64,000 nucleotides of DNA from Faecalicatena absiana (GCA_017309015.1 JAEDAG010000002.1:250837-314836); one strand, 5' to 3'; counted from the stretch's first letter, positions 34,735 through 45,246 are shown. The notes: a model not told the origin generated them from the letters alone. Numbers and translations: made by a program.

Positions 34735-35406
34735 TCATAGATTGATCACCATCCCCAAGCGAACCGTCACGACTACGTAGACGGCCAAAAGAACCGTGGC
34801 CAGCATCCGGCTCCAAAAGCCGAACTGCTTGTAAGTCTCGTCTCCCAGCAAAGCGGCCAGGAGCAGCCCGCTGATCAGTCCGCCCAAGTGACCCAAGATG
34901 TCGACGTCAGGCATGAAAATGTCCAAAAGCAGGTTGATGACGGCCAAAGCCAGGGCCTGCCGGCCCAAGAAGCTCAGCAGGTCGCTTTCCTTGTTCTTGA
35001 AGCCGACCACGGCCATGGCTCCCATGATGCCGAACAAAGCCGTGGAAGCCCCGGCCCCAAGGGAATTGTCATTGCCAAAGGCCAGGCTGAGCAGGTTGCC
35101 GCCAACGCCTGAGGCCAGGTACAAAAGCAAAAAGCGCAGGTGGCCGAAAATCGGCTCAGCATACTGGCCAATGTACCAGATCATGATCGCATTGGAGGCA
35201 ATATGCATGATCCCGATGTGGAGAAACTGGGCCGTAAACAGCCGCCACCATTGATTTTTCATCACGATGGCCGGGTTGTACGTGGCCCCCAGCTTCAGCA
35301 AGACGGACGTATTCTCCGATCCGCCCAGCAATTCTTCAGCAATAAACACGATAAACAGGACGACCACGATCAAAGTCGTCATATAGTTCTGCTGGCTGCG
35401 TCTCAT
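34735..35406 (-). CDS. Rhomboid family intramembrane serine protease
   Basis: 223-residue membrane protease with six to seven hydrophobic segments. The catalytic Ser is in GAGASTALFG and the catalytic His in DILGHLGGL; the HIGIMHIASN motif of helix 2 is also conserved. It resembles the core of YqgP/GluP without the extra N-terminal domain. The ORF starts 4 bases after the 5-formyl-THF cyclo-ligase stop. The substrate is unknown. Confidence 0.92.
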   Translation of the reverse strand: MRRSQQNYMTTLIVVVLFIVFIAEELLGGSENTSVLLKLGATYNPAIVMKNQWWRLFTAQFLHIGIMHIASNAIMIWYIGQYAEPIFGHLRFLLLYLASGVGGNLLSLAFGNDNSLGAGASTALFGIMGAMAVVGFKNKESDLLSFLGRQALALAVINLLLDIFMPDVDILGHLGGLISGLLLAALLGDETYKQFGFWSRMLATVLLAVYVVVTVRLGMVINL

Positions 35407-35410
35407 AAAT

Positions 35411-35983
35411 TTACCTGTCCCTTTCCTGGTCTGTTGCTTTCACGGTTAGCAGACAATCGACTGGGTAATCAAAGGCCTCCGCCCCCCAAAGGGCTTCCGG
35501 GTAGAGCATGGCGGAATTGACCAGGGAAACGGTCTGCGGCCGGTATTTGGCCAAAAAGCGGTCATAATACCCGCCCCCAAAACCCAGGCGCTTGTGGTCA
35601 CTAGCACTGAAGGCCAGCCCGGGCACGATCAAAAGGTCCAGGTCATTCTTGACGGCGGCAGACCGGTCCGCCACCTCCATGACCCCAAACTTGGACTTTT
35701 GCAAGACCGTGCTTGGCTCATAGCGAACAAAGTCCATGCTCTTGTCCGGATGGCTCTTGGCCAGCCAGACCCCCTTGCCAGCTTCCCAAAGCTGGGCAAT
35801 CAGGTTAGAGGTGTCAACCTCACTGACCAGGGAATAGGTCACCCCAATGTCATTGGCCTCCCTTAATTGCGGCAGGCGCAAGGCCTTCCGGGTCAAAACC
35901 GCGTCTTCTTTCTTTTTCTCCCCGCTCTTGGCAAAAGCCGCCAATTTGGCGATCTGCTGCTTGCGGAAAGTCCGCTTGTCCAT
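35411..35983 (-). CDS. 5-formyltetrahydrofolate cyclo-ligase
   Basis: 190-residue enzyme (YqgN type) converting 5-formyl-THF to 5,10-methenyl-THF with ATP. Visible family features are the N-terminal Lys/Arg-rich helix (MDKRTFRKQQ), the substrate loop IVPGLAFSA, and RLGFGGGYYDRFL near the C-terminus. ATG 35981-35983 has GGGAGG upstream; the longer extension does not. It lies between rpmG and the rhomboid gene in a conserved Firmicutes order. Confidence 0.92.
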   Translation of the reverse strand: MDKRTFRKQQIAKLAAFAKSGEKKKEDAVLTRKALRLPQLREANDIGVTYSLVSEVDTSNLIAQLWEAGKGVWLAKSHPDKSMDFVRYEPSTVLQKSKFGVMEVADRSAAVKNDLDLLIVPGLAFSASDHKRLGFGGGYYDRFLAKYRPQTVSLVNSAMLYPEALWGAEAFDYPVDCLLTVKATDQERDR

Positions 35984-36007
35984 TTTCTGCCTCCCAAAAT
36001 CAGCAAA

Positions 36008-36036
36008 ATAAAAAAGCAGGTCGGAAGGACCTGCCA
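36008..36036 (-). terminator. Terminator after rpmG
   Basis: GGCAGGTC-CTTCC-GACCTGC then TTTTTTA on the minus strand. It overlaps the 5' side of the following gene's leader, so some readthrough is likely. Confidence 0.8.
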
Positions 36037-36042
36037 TCTTTA

Positions 36043-36192
36043 TTACTTAGTTTCACGGTGAAGAGTAACTTGTCTTTCGACTGGGCAATACTTCTTCAAG
36101 GTCAAACGTTCTGGATGCTTACGCTTGTTCTTCTTGGATAAGTAACTTCTGTCGCCACATTCAGTGCATTCCAAAATGATGTTTTCTGCCAT
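36043..36192 (-). CDS. rpmG: 50S ribosomal protein L33
   Basis: 49-residue L33: [20 protein letters not shown] at the start, then a Lys/Arg-rich middle, KKYCP and a terminal LHRETK. It has the CxxC pair and a third Cys. GGTGG lies before the ATG. It follows the class B PBP gene, as in other lactobacilli. Confidence 0.96.
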   Translation of the reverse strand: MAENIILECTECGDRSYLSKKNKRKHPERLTLKKYCPVERQVTLHRETK

Positions 36193-36270
36193 TGTTTTCA
36201 CCACCTACAAATTAATATCTGACTGTCCAATGATAACATTTTATGAAAAAGAGAGCAAGTTTTTTTGCCA

Positions 36271-38379
36271 CTAATTCGTGAACTGGCCCTTGTGCAGCTT
36301 GTAGTAGGACGTGACCATCGCTTTGGTCAGATCCTTGTTGTAAGACCCTTCCAGGTCTGGATCAAAGCCAGCAAAGACGATCGCGAAGGCAATCTGCGGG
36401 TTGTTTGATGAAGCCCAGCCAACCATGGTTTCATTGATCAGCTCCGTGTCGGTCGACTTGCCAGTCTTGGCATTGTAGTAGAAGGTCTGGGCCGTCCCAG
36501 TCTTGGCTGAGATGGATGGCTTGACGTTCTTCAAGCTGTGGGCCGTCCCCCAGGCATTGCTCCCGTGGGTGACCCGGTAGAAGCCGTCTTTGATGACGTC
36601 AAGCTCAGACTGGGTCCATGGAATCTTGAACTGGACGGTTGGCTTCTTGTTATAGTAAGCCGAGAAACGCTTCCCGTCACTGGAGGTATGGCCGATCGAC
36701 TTGACTACGTATGGCTGCATCCGGTAGCCGCCGTTGGCAATGGTTGACACGTATTGGGCCAGCTGAATTGGCGTATAGGCATCATAGTTCCCATAGGATT
36801 CGTCCAGGACGGAACCGGATCTGATCAAGCCAGTCTTAGAGTCAAAGGAGGAGCCTTGAATCCCGGAGCTTTCCCCAGGCAGGTCGATCCCGGTCTTTTG
36901 CCCCAGGCCAAACATGCCAAAGTTGTTGCGCAGGGTCTGGAAGGCCGTCTGCGGCATGTGGATGTAGGACTTGGCTACATAGCCGGCTTTGATCCAGCGC
37001 AGGGTCAGCCGCATCATGTAGATGTTTGAAGAAACTTCCAGGGCACTTGGCGCGTCCAGGGAGCTGAAGGTCCCAACTGGGTAGATTGACTTCTTGACTG
37101 GTGAGCCGGGCAGGTAGATCTGCGTATCAGGAAAGGTGGAGTTGCTTGGAGTAATGACCTTGTTGATCAGGCCGCCTGCCACCTGTGCCCCCTTGACGAC
37201 AGAACCCATGACGAAGGACTGGTTGATGTTGCCCAAGGCATTGTCGGTGATCTTCTGCTTTGATGGATCATAGCTGATTCCGGACAAGGCCAAAACTGCC
37301 CCCGTATTAGGGTTGATAGCCACGGCGTAGGCCCCGCTGGACAATTTGGCTGCTCCGGCACCGATGGCCTTCTTGAACTGGGTCTTCAAAGCTTTCGTGA
37401 CCTCAGCCTGGTACTTGGCGTCAATCGTCAGTTTCAGGCTGGCCCCAGACTGGCCGGCATAAACCTGCTCAGTCTTGGAGACCTTGCCGGACTTGGAGGT
37501 CACCTTGTAGCTGGCCTTGGTCCCCTTCAGCAGGGCCTCATATTCCTTTTCAAGATATGAAGTGCCGACCCGGTCGTTTCTGGAGTAGCCATTGACCAGG
37601 TAGTACTGCAGGTTGTCGCTTGGCAAGCCGGTCTTGGTCGTGGAAACGGACCCGATGATGCTCTTGATGGATGAGCCATTTGGGTAGTAGCGGTTCCAGT
37701 CGGTCCCGATCCCTACGCCCGGCAGATTTGACAAGTGCTCGCCAACCTGGGCGATTTCCTTGTTGGTCAGGCCGTTGGACTTCAGGTTGATCGTGGACAG
37801 GGTCGTAGCCCCGGACATCTTGTTGTAGATCAAGGCTGCCGTCTTCTCCTTGCTGGTCAAAGAAGGCTTGAGCTGCTTTTCAACGTAGGCCACTTCATAG
37901 TCGTTGATCTGGCTGGTTGACAGGCTGGTCTTCTTCTGGCTCTTAGGCAAGGCCTTCTTGACCTTGGCCTCGCGCTTGCTGTCAGCCAGGTAGTAGTCGG
38001 CTACCATTCTTTCAGACGGCTTTTCATCCGTAATTTCGATATAATTGCTAAGGGCATTGGCAACCTTGTACATGGTCGTCGAGCTAGTCGACAGGCCACG
38101 CGTATAGGTTACCGCGTTGATCGCCTTGTTGCCGACCAGAATCCGCCCTTGGGAGTCATACATGATCCCCCGCGGCACGGACTTGGAAACCGTGTTTTGG
38201 TCGGTTGAATCGACTTCCGCGGCAAATCTTGACCCGTAAGCCAGCTGCAAATAGGCCAATTGGCCGATCAAAGCGGCAAAAAGGATTAAAATAATACCTA
38301 CCAGGATTTTCATTCTGAGAGGCGTATTCGCGGTTTGACTTCCGTTGCCAGTCCCGCTATTCTTTCTGAAATAACTCAC
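36271..38379 (-). CDS. Class B penicillin-binding protein (transpeptidase)
   Basis: 702-residue monofunctional PBP crosslinking peptidoglycan. One transmembrane helix (MKILVGIILILFAALIGQLAY) is followed by the PBP dimer domain (SVPRGIMYDSQGR) and the transpeptidase domain with catalytic Ser393 (SVVK), SSN (450-452) and KTG (626-628). The layout matches PbpA/PBP2-type proteins for cell elongation. The start is GTG 38377-38379 with GAGGAAG upstream. It is the first gene of the block running to rpmG. Confidence 0.93.
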   Translation of the reverse strand: MSYFRKNSGTGNGSQTANTPLRMKILVGIILILFAALIGQLAYLQLAYGSRFAAEVDSTDQNTVSKSVPRGIMYDSQGRILVGNKAINAVTYTRGLSTSSTTMYKVANALSNYIEITDEKPSERMVADYYLADSKREAKVKKALPKSQKKTSLSTSQINDYEVAYVEKQLKPSLTSKEKTAALIYNKMSGATTLSTINLKSNGLTNKEIAQVGEHLSNLPGVGIGTDWNRYYPNGSSIKSIIGSVSTTKTGLPSDNLQYYLVNGYSRNDRVGTSYLEKEYEALLKGTKASYKVTSKSGKVSKTEQVYAGQSGASLKLTIDAKYQAEVTKALKTQFKKAIGAGAAKLSSGAYAVAINPNTGAVLALSGISYDPSKQKITDNALGNINQSFVMGSVVKGAQVAGGLINKVITPSNSTFPDTQIYLPGSPVKKSIYPVGTFSSLDAPSALEVSSNIYMMRLTLRWIKAGYVAKSYIHMPQTAFQTLRNNFGMFGLGQKTGIDLPGESSGIQGSSFDSKTGLIRSGSVLDESYGNYDAYTPIQLAQYVSTIANGGYRMQPYVVKSIGHTSSDGKRFSAYYNKKPTVQFKIPWTQSELDVIKDGFYRVTHGSNAWGTAHSLKNVKPSISAKTGTAQTFYYNAKTGKSTDTELINETMVGWASSNNPQIAFAIVFAGFDPDLEGSYNKDLTKAMVTSYYKLHKGQFTN

Positions 38380-38466
38380 GATAAATCTTCCTCACTAAAC
38401 TAAAGACATTTTAACAAAAAGCCGTTCGCAATTCTATCACATCGGAGAGGAGTTAGATAATTCTTA

Positions 38467-41130
38467 ATGTGTCCGCAAAAACTCAAAAACCGCTGCTCTA
38501 AAATCTTCAGTCTCAGCGCGCTGCCCTACTGGTTCAGCTTCCTCCTGCCGGCCCTGGTCTTTTTTGCCTATTTTGCCAGCAAGGGCTATAACGTCCTGAC
38601 GGTGGACCTGGGCCAGCAGTACGTTGATCTGCTGGCCTTCTACCAAAAGAACCTCCTGACCCATCCCTTGCGCTTGATCTATACCTTCGCAAGCGGCTTA
38701 GGCAATTCAATGCTGGGAACGGATGCCTATTACCTGCTCAGCCCCTTCAACCTGCTGCTCCTGCTCTTTCCGCAAAAGCAACTGCCCCTGGCCATCCTGG
38801 TCCTGATCTCCGTAAAGATCGGGGCCATTGGCCTGGCCAGCTATGAAGTCTGGCAGACCAAATACCCGCTTAGAAGCGCCACCGCCCTGGCGGCCAGCCT
38901 GGCTTATGCCTTGTGCGGCTTCGTGGTGGCCAACAATTTGAACTTGATGTGGCTTGACACCCTTTGCCTGCTGCCATTTTTGATCCAGGAGATCGACCGG
39001 CTCTTCGTCAAGCATCCCCTGGCAGGCAAAAGCCACTTGGTCCTAGTCACCTTCCTCATCTGGTTTACCAACTTCTATACTGGCTACATGGCCCTGCTGT
39101 TTGGCGCGCTCTATCTGTTTTCCCGGATGGTCATCAACTGGTCAAAAAGCGACGCCAAGTTCATCTGGCGGGCCTTTGGCCGCTACCTGTCAGCCAGCAT
39201 CATTGCCAGCTTCCTCTGCCTGTTCGTGCTCTTGCCGACTCTGGCCGAGCTGCTTCAGGGCAAGGCCGATTCTGACGCCGTCTGGTCCTTCAGCTGGCAG
39301 TTTGCCCCCCTCAAGATCTTGGGCAAGCTGGCTGTAGGCTCCTACAGCTTTGGGGAAATGGAGGACGGGATGCCCAACCTCTTCATCGGCAACGGCTTTC
39401 TGCTGGTTGCTTTGATCTACTTTTTTGACCAGCGAATCAAGCTTAAAGAGCGCCTGGCCAATTTCACCCTCTTCTTCTTCCTAGTCCTGTCCCTGGACTT
39501 TACTCCCCTGGTTTTGATCTGGCACATGGGCCAGTTTCCAGTCTGGTACCCGGGCCGCTTCAGCTTTATTCTGGCCTTTTTCGCCCTTGACCTGGCCTTG
39601 GCGACCATCAGCCAGCCGGTCGCCTTCTCCTTGCTCCAGAAAATTCTGGCCTCGCTTTTCGCGGCTGGCTTGGCGATCTATTTGATTCTGAATCCCAGCC
39701 ACCTGAATTTCTTAAGCCAGGATGACGTCCTGGCCAGCTGCCTCTTCCTCCTGGCCGCGCTTTTGTATATTTTTTTCATCCATGGCTTTCACAAGTACGG
39801 GGCCTACTACCTCTGCCTATTGGCCATGGCCGAAATGTCCCTCAACTTAGTCTGGTCCCTGAACGCCTTGTCCTACCAGAACAATCAAGACTACTCCAAG
39901 TTCGCCGTCAACGTGAGTGAAGCCGCCAGCTGGCAGCAAAAGCACGATCCTACCCTTTACCGGCTGGAGAAGACCTTCAGCCGGTCAGATGATGACCCCT
40001 TCACGGGCGGCTACTACGGAATCACGACCTTCAATTCCATCAGCAACCGGGCAGTCTCAAGCTTCATGACCAGCCTGGGCTACGTCCACAACAGCAACTC
40101 CTACACCAACCAGGGCGGCACCTTGATCACGGACAGCCTCCTGGGCATCAAGTACTACCTGCAGCCCAACTATTCAGCTGACGGAGTCTCCGCCAAGGCC
40201 CGGATGGCTTATGACAACCTGATCCACCGGGCTGACCTCTTCAACTACTATCCAAGCAAGCAGTTCAAGCAGGTCAGCATCCTCAAGAACCAAGCGGCCC
40301 TGCCCCTGATCTTTGCCACTGACGCCAAGACGACTGCGGTCAAGTTCGTCAACGACGATCCGGCGGCCAACCAGGAAATCCTCCTGGCCAAGCTGACTGG
40401 ACAAAAGCGGCTCAAGCTGTTTGACGACCTGAATCTGCCGGCCTACAAGCTGTCCAACCTGAAAGCCAAGTCCAACAACGCCCTGGCCTTCAGCAAGGTT
40501 AATCCGGCCAAGCCAGCCAGCATCACCTTCTACTTCACCCCCGACAGCAACGATTCCTACTACTTTGAGCTGCCAAGCGGCTTTGACTTTAAAAAGGACT
40601 CCCTCACGGTCAACGACATCTTTTATGACTTTGAAAGCCGCGACGACCAGACCCGCTTGGTCAATATTGCCTCGGGACAAAAGGGCAATGAAGTCAAGAT
40701 CGTCTTCACCCTGCAAAAGAACTCGCTTGACCTCTTTGGCGCCCGGATCCTGCACCTGCAAAACCAACAGGTCAGCCAGGCCTTGGCCAAGTTGCGCCAG
40801 CCCAAGCTCAAGCTTTTCCAGGCAGGCAGCCTGTGCATCAAGTCCAGTGCCTTCACGCTGGCCAAGAGCAAACGGCTGGCCTCGACTATCCCTTATTCCG
40901 CGAACTGGCTTGTCTATGACCAGGGCCAGCGGGTAAAAACCGGCAAATATGCCAATGTCTTCTTGACCTGGAAGCTGGCCAAGGGCAAGCACCAGCTGAC
41001 CTTAATCTACGTGCCCTGGCTCTTCCTTTTCAGCAGCCTGCTTTCCTTGATCACCCTGCTCCTTTACAAGATTTGGAGCCGGCTTAGCGCGATCAGGCAC
41101 CCTGACCAGAATGGCAATTATCCAATTTAA
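38467..41130 (+). CDS. YfhO family multi-spanning membrane protein
   Basis: 887 residues: about 12 hydrophobic segments over the first 470, a large extracellular part (about 470-830), and a final transmembrane helix (LFLFSSLLSLITLLLY). The first loop has TVDLGQQYVD and the next YTFASGLGNSMLGTDAYY, typical of YfhO proteins, which are GT-C-like proteins linked to glycosylation of lipoteichoic acid or other wall polymers. Which sugar is transferred is unknown. The ATG lies 14 bases after GAGAGGAG, longer than usual. It is monocistronic. Confidence 0.88.
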   Translation: MCPQKLKNRCSKIFSLSALPYWFSFLLPALVFFAYFASKGYNVLTVDLGQQYVDLLAFYQKNLLTHPLRLIYTFASGLGNSMLGTDAYYLLSPFNLLLLLFPQKQLPLAILVLISVKIGAIGLASYEVWQTKYPLRSATALAASLAYALCGFVVANNLNLMWLDTLCLLPFLIQEIDRLFVKHPLAGKSHLVLVTFLIWFTNFYTGYMALLFGALYLFSRMVINWSKSDAKFIWRAFGRYLSASIIASFLCLFVLLPTLAELLQGKADSDAVWSFSWQFAPLKILGKLAVGSYSFGEMEDGMPNLFIGNGFLLVALIYFFDQRIKLKERLANFTLFFFLVLSLDFTPLVLIWHMGQFPVWYPGRFSFILAFFALDLALATISQPVAFSLLQKILASLFAAGLAIYLILNPSHLNFLSQDDVLASCLFLLAALLYIFFIHGFHKYGAYYLCLLAMAEMSLNLVWSLNALSYQNNQDYSKFAVNVSEAASWQQKHDPTLYRLEKTFSRSDDDPFTGGYYGITTFNSISNRAVSSFMTSLGYVHNSNSYTNQGGTLITDSLLGIKYYLQPNYSADGVSAKARMAYDNLIHRADLFNYYPSKQFKQVSILKNQAALPLIFATDAKTTAVKFVNDDPAANQEILLAKLTGQKRLKLFDDLNLPAYKLSNLKAKSNNALAFSKVNPAKPASITFYFTPDSNDSYYFELPSGFDFKKDSLTVNDIFYDFESRDDQTRLVNIASGQKGNEVKIVFTLQKNSLDLFGARILHLQNQQVSQALAKLRQPKLKLFQAGSLCIKSSAFTLAKSKRLASTIPYSANWLVYDQGQRVKTGKYANVFLTWKLAKGKHQLTLIYVPWLFLFSSLLSLITLLLYKIWSRLSAIRHPDQNGNYPI

Positions 41131-41140
41131 AAATGACAGC

Positions 41141-41180
41141 AAAAAGCGCTGAACAAAGCTAATTGTTCAGCGCTTTTCTT
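41141..41180. terminator. Bidirectional terminator between yfhO-like and greA genes
   Basis: AAAAGCGCTGAACAA and TTGTTCAGCGCTTTT stem between convergent genes. Confidence 0.9.
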
Positions 41181-41204
41181 TTGTTGTGCTTTAAATGACC
41201 GTGC

Positions 41205-41693
41205 TTAGTGAGTAGTCTTCACGTCGTTGATTACGACGTCGTAGCTGACGTTGGCAGCGTCAACGTTGATCTTGACGGTTTCACCCTTCTTGTGGCCCAA
41301 GAGTGCCTTGCCGATTGGGGATTCGTTGGAAACCTTGCCGTTGAATGGGTCTGATTGGCTTGAACCCACGATTTCGTAAGTTTCAGGCTCGTCTTCGCCC
41401 ACTTCGGTAACCGTTACCGTCTTGCCAATGCTTACTTCGTCTGGGTCGACTTCGTCGGCGTTGATGATGACCGCGTACTTCAATTGTTCAGATACTTGGT
41501 CGATTCTTTCTTCCAGACGCATTTGTTCGTCTTTAGCTGCGTCGTATTCAGAGTTTTCTGATAAGTCACCGTATGAACGGGCAATCTTCAAACGTTCTAC
41601 GATTTGTGGCCGCTTAACAAACTTCAGGTTGTGCAATTCTTCTTCCAATTGCTTCTTGCCTTCGGCAGTCATTTCATATCTTTTTTCAGGCAT
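41205..41693 (-). CDS. greA: Transcription elongation factor GreA
   Basis: 162-residue factor that rescues backtracked RNA polymerase. The N-terminal coiled coil (MTAEGKKQLEEELHNLK to the DLSENSEYDAAKDEQ tip with conserved acidic residues) is followed by the FKBP-like domain. AAGGAG precedes the ATG. It is monocistronic, downstream of pheT, which ends 72 bases before. Confidence 0.96.
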   Translation of the reverse strand: MPEKRYEMTAEGKKQLEEELHNLKFVKRPQIVERLKIARSYGDLSENSEYDAAKDEQMRLEERIDQVSEQLKYAVIINADEVDPDEVSIGKTVTVTEVGEDEPETYEIVGSSQSDPFNGKVSNESPIGKALLGHKKGETVKINVDAANVSYDVVINDVKTTH

Positions 41694-41765
41694 ATTAAAA
41701 ATTCTCCTTTATTTCAACGCTTTGCATTGTTAAATATTAGAGTTTTATCATTTGAAAGTCAACAA

Positions 41766-44177
41766 TTAACGAATAGTTGCGTCCACTTTTTCTTCCAAGG
41801 CATTTTGGACTTCAGTCATGGCCTTGCTTACGACTTCATCAGTCAAAGTGTCCTTTTCGTTCAAGAAAGTCAACCGGTAGGCCAGTGACTTCTTGCCATT
41901 AGGCAGGTGGGCACCAGCATAAACGTCGATGACGTCAACCTTGACCAGGTACTTGCCGGCGTTGTCCTCGATCGCGGAGACGACCGCCGCGTTAGTCACG
42001 TCTTTATCAACCAGGATTGACAGGTCGCGTTCAACTGCTGGGTACTTCGGCGCTGGAACTGACTTGACGCCCTTGGTCATCAAAGGCAGGATCTTTTCCA
42101 GGTTCAGTTCGCAAACGTAAATCTCCTTGCCGGCGAAGTTCTTGTCGCTGACGGTCAAAACTGGGGCGATCTGCCCGATCAGCCCAACGTATTCATCGTT
42201 GATGTAGATGCCGGCAGTTCTGGTTGGGTGCATCCCGTTGATGACTTCTGGCCGGTATTCAATGCCCTTGCTGATGCCAACCATTTCCAAGAGGTCTTCC
42301 AGCTGCCCCTTGACGTAGTAGAAGTCGATCTTTTCATCCTGGTGCTGCCAGTTGCTTTGGCCGGCATTGCCAACGTAAGCGGCAGCCAGATGTTCGTGTT
42401 CATTGTATTCACCGTTGGCCTTGTCATAGACGCGGGCGTTTTCAAACAGCTGCAGCTCAGTCTGCTTGCGGGCAAAGTTGTAGGCAATCGTGTCCAACAG
42501 ACCGCAGATCAGGTTCTGGCGCATGGTCGTTCTGGATGAGTTCAGCGGCCAGTTGACCTTGACTGCTGGCAGCGGCTGCTTGACGAAGGTCGTGGCCATT
42601 TCATCGCTGGTCAAGGAGTAGTTGATGGTTTCAGTCAAGCCTTGGCCTTCAGCCAGGTTGCGCAGGTGGCGGATCTTGGTTTCTTCTTCAGTGTAGCCAC
42701 CGGAGATTTCGCCGGTTTCCGGGTGGGTTGACTTGATGTTGTCGTAGCCATAGATGCGACCGACTTCTTCAAAGAGGTCAGCATCAATGAAGATGTCCCA
42801 GCGGCGGTTTGGCACCGTGACCGTGTAGCTGTCGCCGTCAGTCGTGATGGCGAAGTTGAGCTTGTGGAAGATCTTGACGATCTCGTCCATTGACAGGTTG
42901 GTCCCCAAGAGCTTGTTGGTCCGGCTGGCAGTCGTGGTGATTACGACCGGATCGCGCTTTTCGTCAGTTGCCTTGACTTCACCGGCGCAGACCGTGCCGT
43001 TGGCGTCGTTTCTCAGGATCAAGGCGCAGGCGTCCAGGGCCTTTTGGGTGTTGTCCCAGTTGATGCCCTTTTCAAACAAGGCGGAAGCATAGGTCCGGTT
43101 GTCGTGGCGCAGGGCAGCCTTTCTGATCAAGGCTGGGTCAAAGACCGCGGCTTCCAGAATCACGTCAGTGGTGCTTTCAGTAACTTCTGAGTTGTAGCCG
43201 CCCATGACGCCGGCCAGGCCAACGGCCTTTTCGCCATCGGTAATCACCACGTCTTCTGGGTCCAGGTCCAATTCCTTCTCATTGAGCAGCTGCAGCTTTT
43301 CGCCCTCCTTGGCCAGACGGACGTCGATGCGGCCATTCTTGAACATAGCGGCATCATAGGCGTGCATTGGCTGGCCAGTCAGCAGCATGACGTAGTTGGT
43401 GGCGTCAACGACGTTGTTGATTGGACGAATGCCGGCGTTCCAAAGGCGAGTCTGCATCCAGAGCGGACTTTCGCCAATCTTGACCCCGGTTACCTTTCTC
43501 AGGTAGTACTTTGGCGCGACCTTGACGTCGGCAGTGGCCGTGAAGCCGTCAGTCCAGTCTGGACCGTCTTCCTTAAGAACGACGTCCTCAATCTTTGGCT
43601 TTTGGTCAATCAAAGCCCCGACTTCGTAGGCTGCCCCTTCCATTGATGAGGTGTCGGCCCGGTTTGGCGTAATGTCAAAGTCCAAAATGTAGTCATCCAT
43701 CCCCAGGGCCTTGAAGACTTCTTCGCCAGGCTTGAGGTCTTCTTCATGGAAGACGAAGATGCCGTCAGCATACTTTGGCGGAACGAGGGCATCAGCAAAG
43801 CCGATTTCCTGCAAGCCGCAGATCATCCCATCGGAAACTTCCCCGCGCAGCTTGCCCTTCTTGATCTTGTGGCCGCCGGCAATGTGGGCGCCTGGCAGCG
43901 CCACGATCACGTCCTGGCCAGCAGCAACGTTTGGCGCCCCGCAGATGATCTGCTTAGGCTCCTCTTCTCCCACGTCAACCGTGGTCTTGTGCAGGTGGGT
44001 TCCTTCCATCAGCTCGCAAGTCAAGACATGGCCAACGACCAGCTTGCTCAAGCCGGCTTGCGGGTGAACCGTGGAGGCAATCTCAACCCCGGACCGGGTC
44101 AGTTTTTCAGCTAAAGCGTAGGGATCTACGCCTTCCATGTTCAAGAAATCTTTCAACCAATTGTATGAAACTAACAT
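41766..44177 (-). CDS. pheT: Phenylalanyl-tRNA synthetase beta subunit
   Basis: 803-residue beta chain of the alpha2beta2 enzyme. It has an N-terminal tRNA-binding domain (VVGHVLTCELMEG), the B3/B4 editing domain, the B5 domain and a C-terminal anticodon-binding FDX-ACB domain (PKYPAVERDLSILVD). ATG 44175-44177 overlaps the pheS stop codon by one base (TAATG), so translation is coupled. It is regulated with pheS by the Phe T-box. Confidence 0.97.
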   Translation of the reverse strand: MLVSYNWLKDFLNMEGVDPYALAEKLTRSGVEIASTVHPQAGLSKLVVGHVLTCELMEGTHLHKTTVDVGEEEPKQIICGAPNVAAGQDVIVALPGAHIAGGHKIKKGKLRGEVSDGMICGLQEIGFADALVPPKYADGIFVFHEEDLKPGEEVFKALGMDDYILDFDITPNRADTSSMEGAAYEVGALIDQKPKIEDVVLKEDGPDWTDGFTATADVKVAPKYYLRKVTGVKIGESPLWMQTRLWNAGIRPINNVVDATNYVMLLTGQPMHAYDAAMFKNGRIDVRLAKEGEKLQLLNEKELDLDPEDVVITDGEKAVGLAGVMGGYNSEVTESTTDVILEAAVFDPALIRKAALRHDNRTYASALFEKGINWDNTQKALDACALILRNDANGTVCAGEVKATDEKRDPVVITTTASRTNKLLGTNLSMDEIVKIFHKLNFAITTDGDSYTVTVPNRRWDIFIDADLFEEVGRIYGYDNIKSTHPETGEISGGYTEEETKIRHLRNLAEGQGLTETINYSLTSDEMATTFVKQPLPAVKVNWPLNSSRTTMRQNLICGLLDTIAYNFARKQTELQLFENARVYDKANGEYNEHEHLAAAYVGNAGQSNWQHQDEKIDFYYVKGQLEDLLEMVGISKGIEYRPEVINGMHPTRTAGIYINDEYVGLIGQIAPVLTVSDKNFAGKEIYVCELNLEKILPLMTKGVKSVPAPKYPAVERDLSILVDKDVTNAAVVSAIEDNAGKYLVKVDVIDVYAGAHLPNGKKSLAYRLTFLNEKDTLTDEVVSKAMTEVQNALEEKVDATIR

Positions 44178-45226
44178 TAATCTTCCTCCTGACGGAATTG
44201 TTGTAAGAAGCGGACGTCATCACTGTAGAAGTCGCGGATGTCGTCAACGCCGTAACGCAAGATGGCAAAGCGGTCCAGCCCCAGGCCAAAGGCAAAGCCG
44301 GAGTAGACGGTTGGGTCAATGCCGGCAGCGCGCAGAACGTTCGGGTGCACCATGCCGGCCCCCAAAACTTCAATCCAGCCGGTGTTCTTGCAGATTGCGC
44401 AGCCCTTGCCGCCGCATTCAAAGCAGGAAACGTCCATTTCCACGGATGGCTCCGTGAATGGGAAGTAGCTTGGACGCAGGCGCGTGTCTCTGTCTTGGCC
44501 GAATTCGTGCTTGGCCACGCGTTCCAAAGTCCCCTTCAGGTCGCTCAAGGCGATGTTCTTGCCGACTACCAGCCCTTCCATCTGCATGAACTGGTGGGAG
44601 TGGGTGGCATCGTCATCGTCACGGCGGTAGACCTTGCCTGGAGAGATCATCTTCAGGTCGCTCTTATTAAAGTCATGCTTTTCCATGGTCCGGGCCTGCA
44701 CTGGTGAAGTCTGGCTTCTCAAGAGGCGGTCAACGTCAACATAGAAAGTAGCTTGCATGTCGCGGGCCGGGTGGTCCTTTGGCAGGTTCAGCATTTCGAA
44801 GTTGTAGTGTTCGGTTTCGATTTCAGGACCTTGCACGACTTGGTAGCCCATCCCGATGAAGAAGCGTTCCAAATCGTCCTGGATGATGCGGATCGGGTGC
44901 TTGGAGCCCATGTGCTGACGGCGGCCTGGCAGGGTGACGTCGATCTTTTCAGCTTCAAGGCGCTGCTCGATCATCTTTTGTACCAGCTCATCCTTGGCTT
45001 GGGCCAAGCTCTCATTGAAGGCGTCGCGCAGCTCGTTGACCTTTTGGCCCACTTCCTTGCGCCGCTCTGGGGCAACGTCCTTCATTTGGTGCAAGATCTG
45101 GGTCAGTTCGCCCTTCTTGCCGACCAGCTTGACGCGGACGTCGTTCAAGCTCTTCTCGTCAGCAGCTTCCTTGATTTCTTCCAGCCCCTGCTCACGCAGG
45201 TCTTTCAATCGATCAAATAAATCCAT
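44177..45226 (-). CDS. pheS: Phenylalanyl-tRNA synthetase alpha subunit
   Basis: 349-residue catalytic subunit of class II type. Motif 2 is in [19 protein letters not shown]-like sequence (here [15 protein letters not shown]) and motif 3 in [17 protein letters not shown]. The N-terminal coiled coil binds tRNA-Phe. AAAGGA lies 12 bases before the ATG. It is the first gene of pheS-pheT, directly downstream of a T-box leader with TTC specifier. Confidence 0.97.
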   Translation of the reverse strand: MDLFDRLKDLREQGLEEIKEAADEKSLNDVRVKLVGKKGELTQILHQMKDVAPERRKEVGQKVNELRDAFNESLAQAKDELVQKMIEQRLEAEKIDVTLPGRRQHMGSKHPIRIIQDDLERFFIGMGYQVVQGPEIETEHYNFEMLNLPKDHPARDMQATFYVDVDRLLRSQTSPVQARTMEKHDFNKSDLKMISPGKVYRRDDDDATHSHQFMQMEGLVVGKNIALSDLKGTLERVAKHEFGQDRDTRLRPSYFPFTEPSVEMDVSCFECGGKGCAICKNTGWIEVLGAGMVHPNVLRAAGIDPTVYSGFAFGLGLDRFAILRYGVDDIRDFYSDDVRFLQQFRQEED

Positions 45227-45246
45227 GTAACTAATTTCCTTTCAAC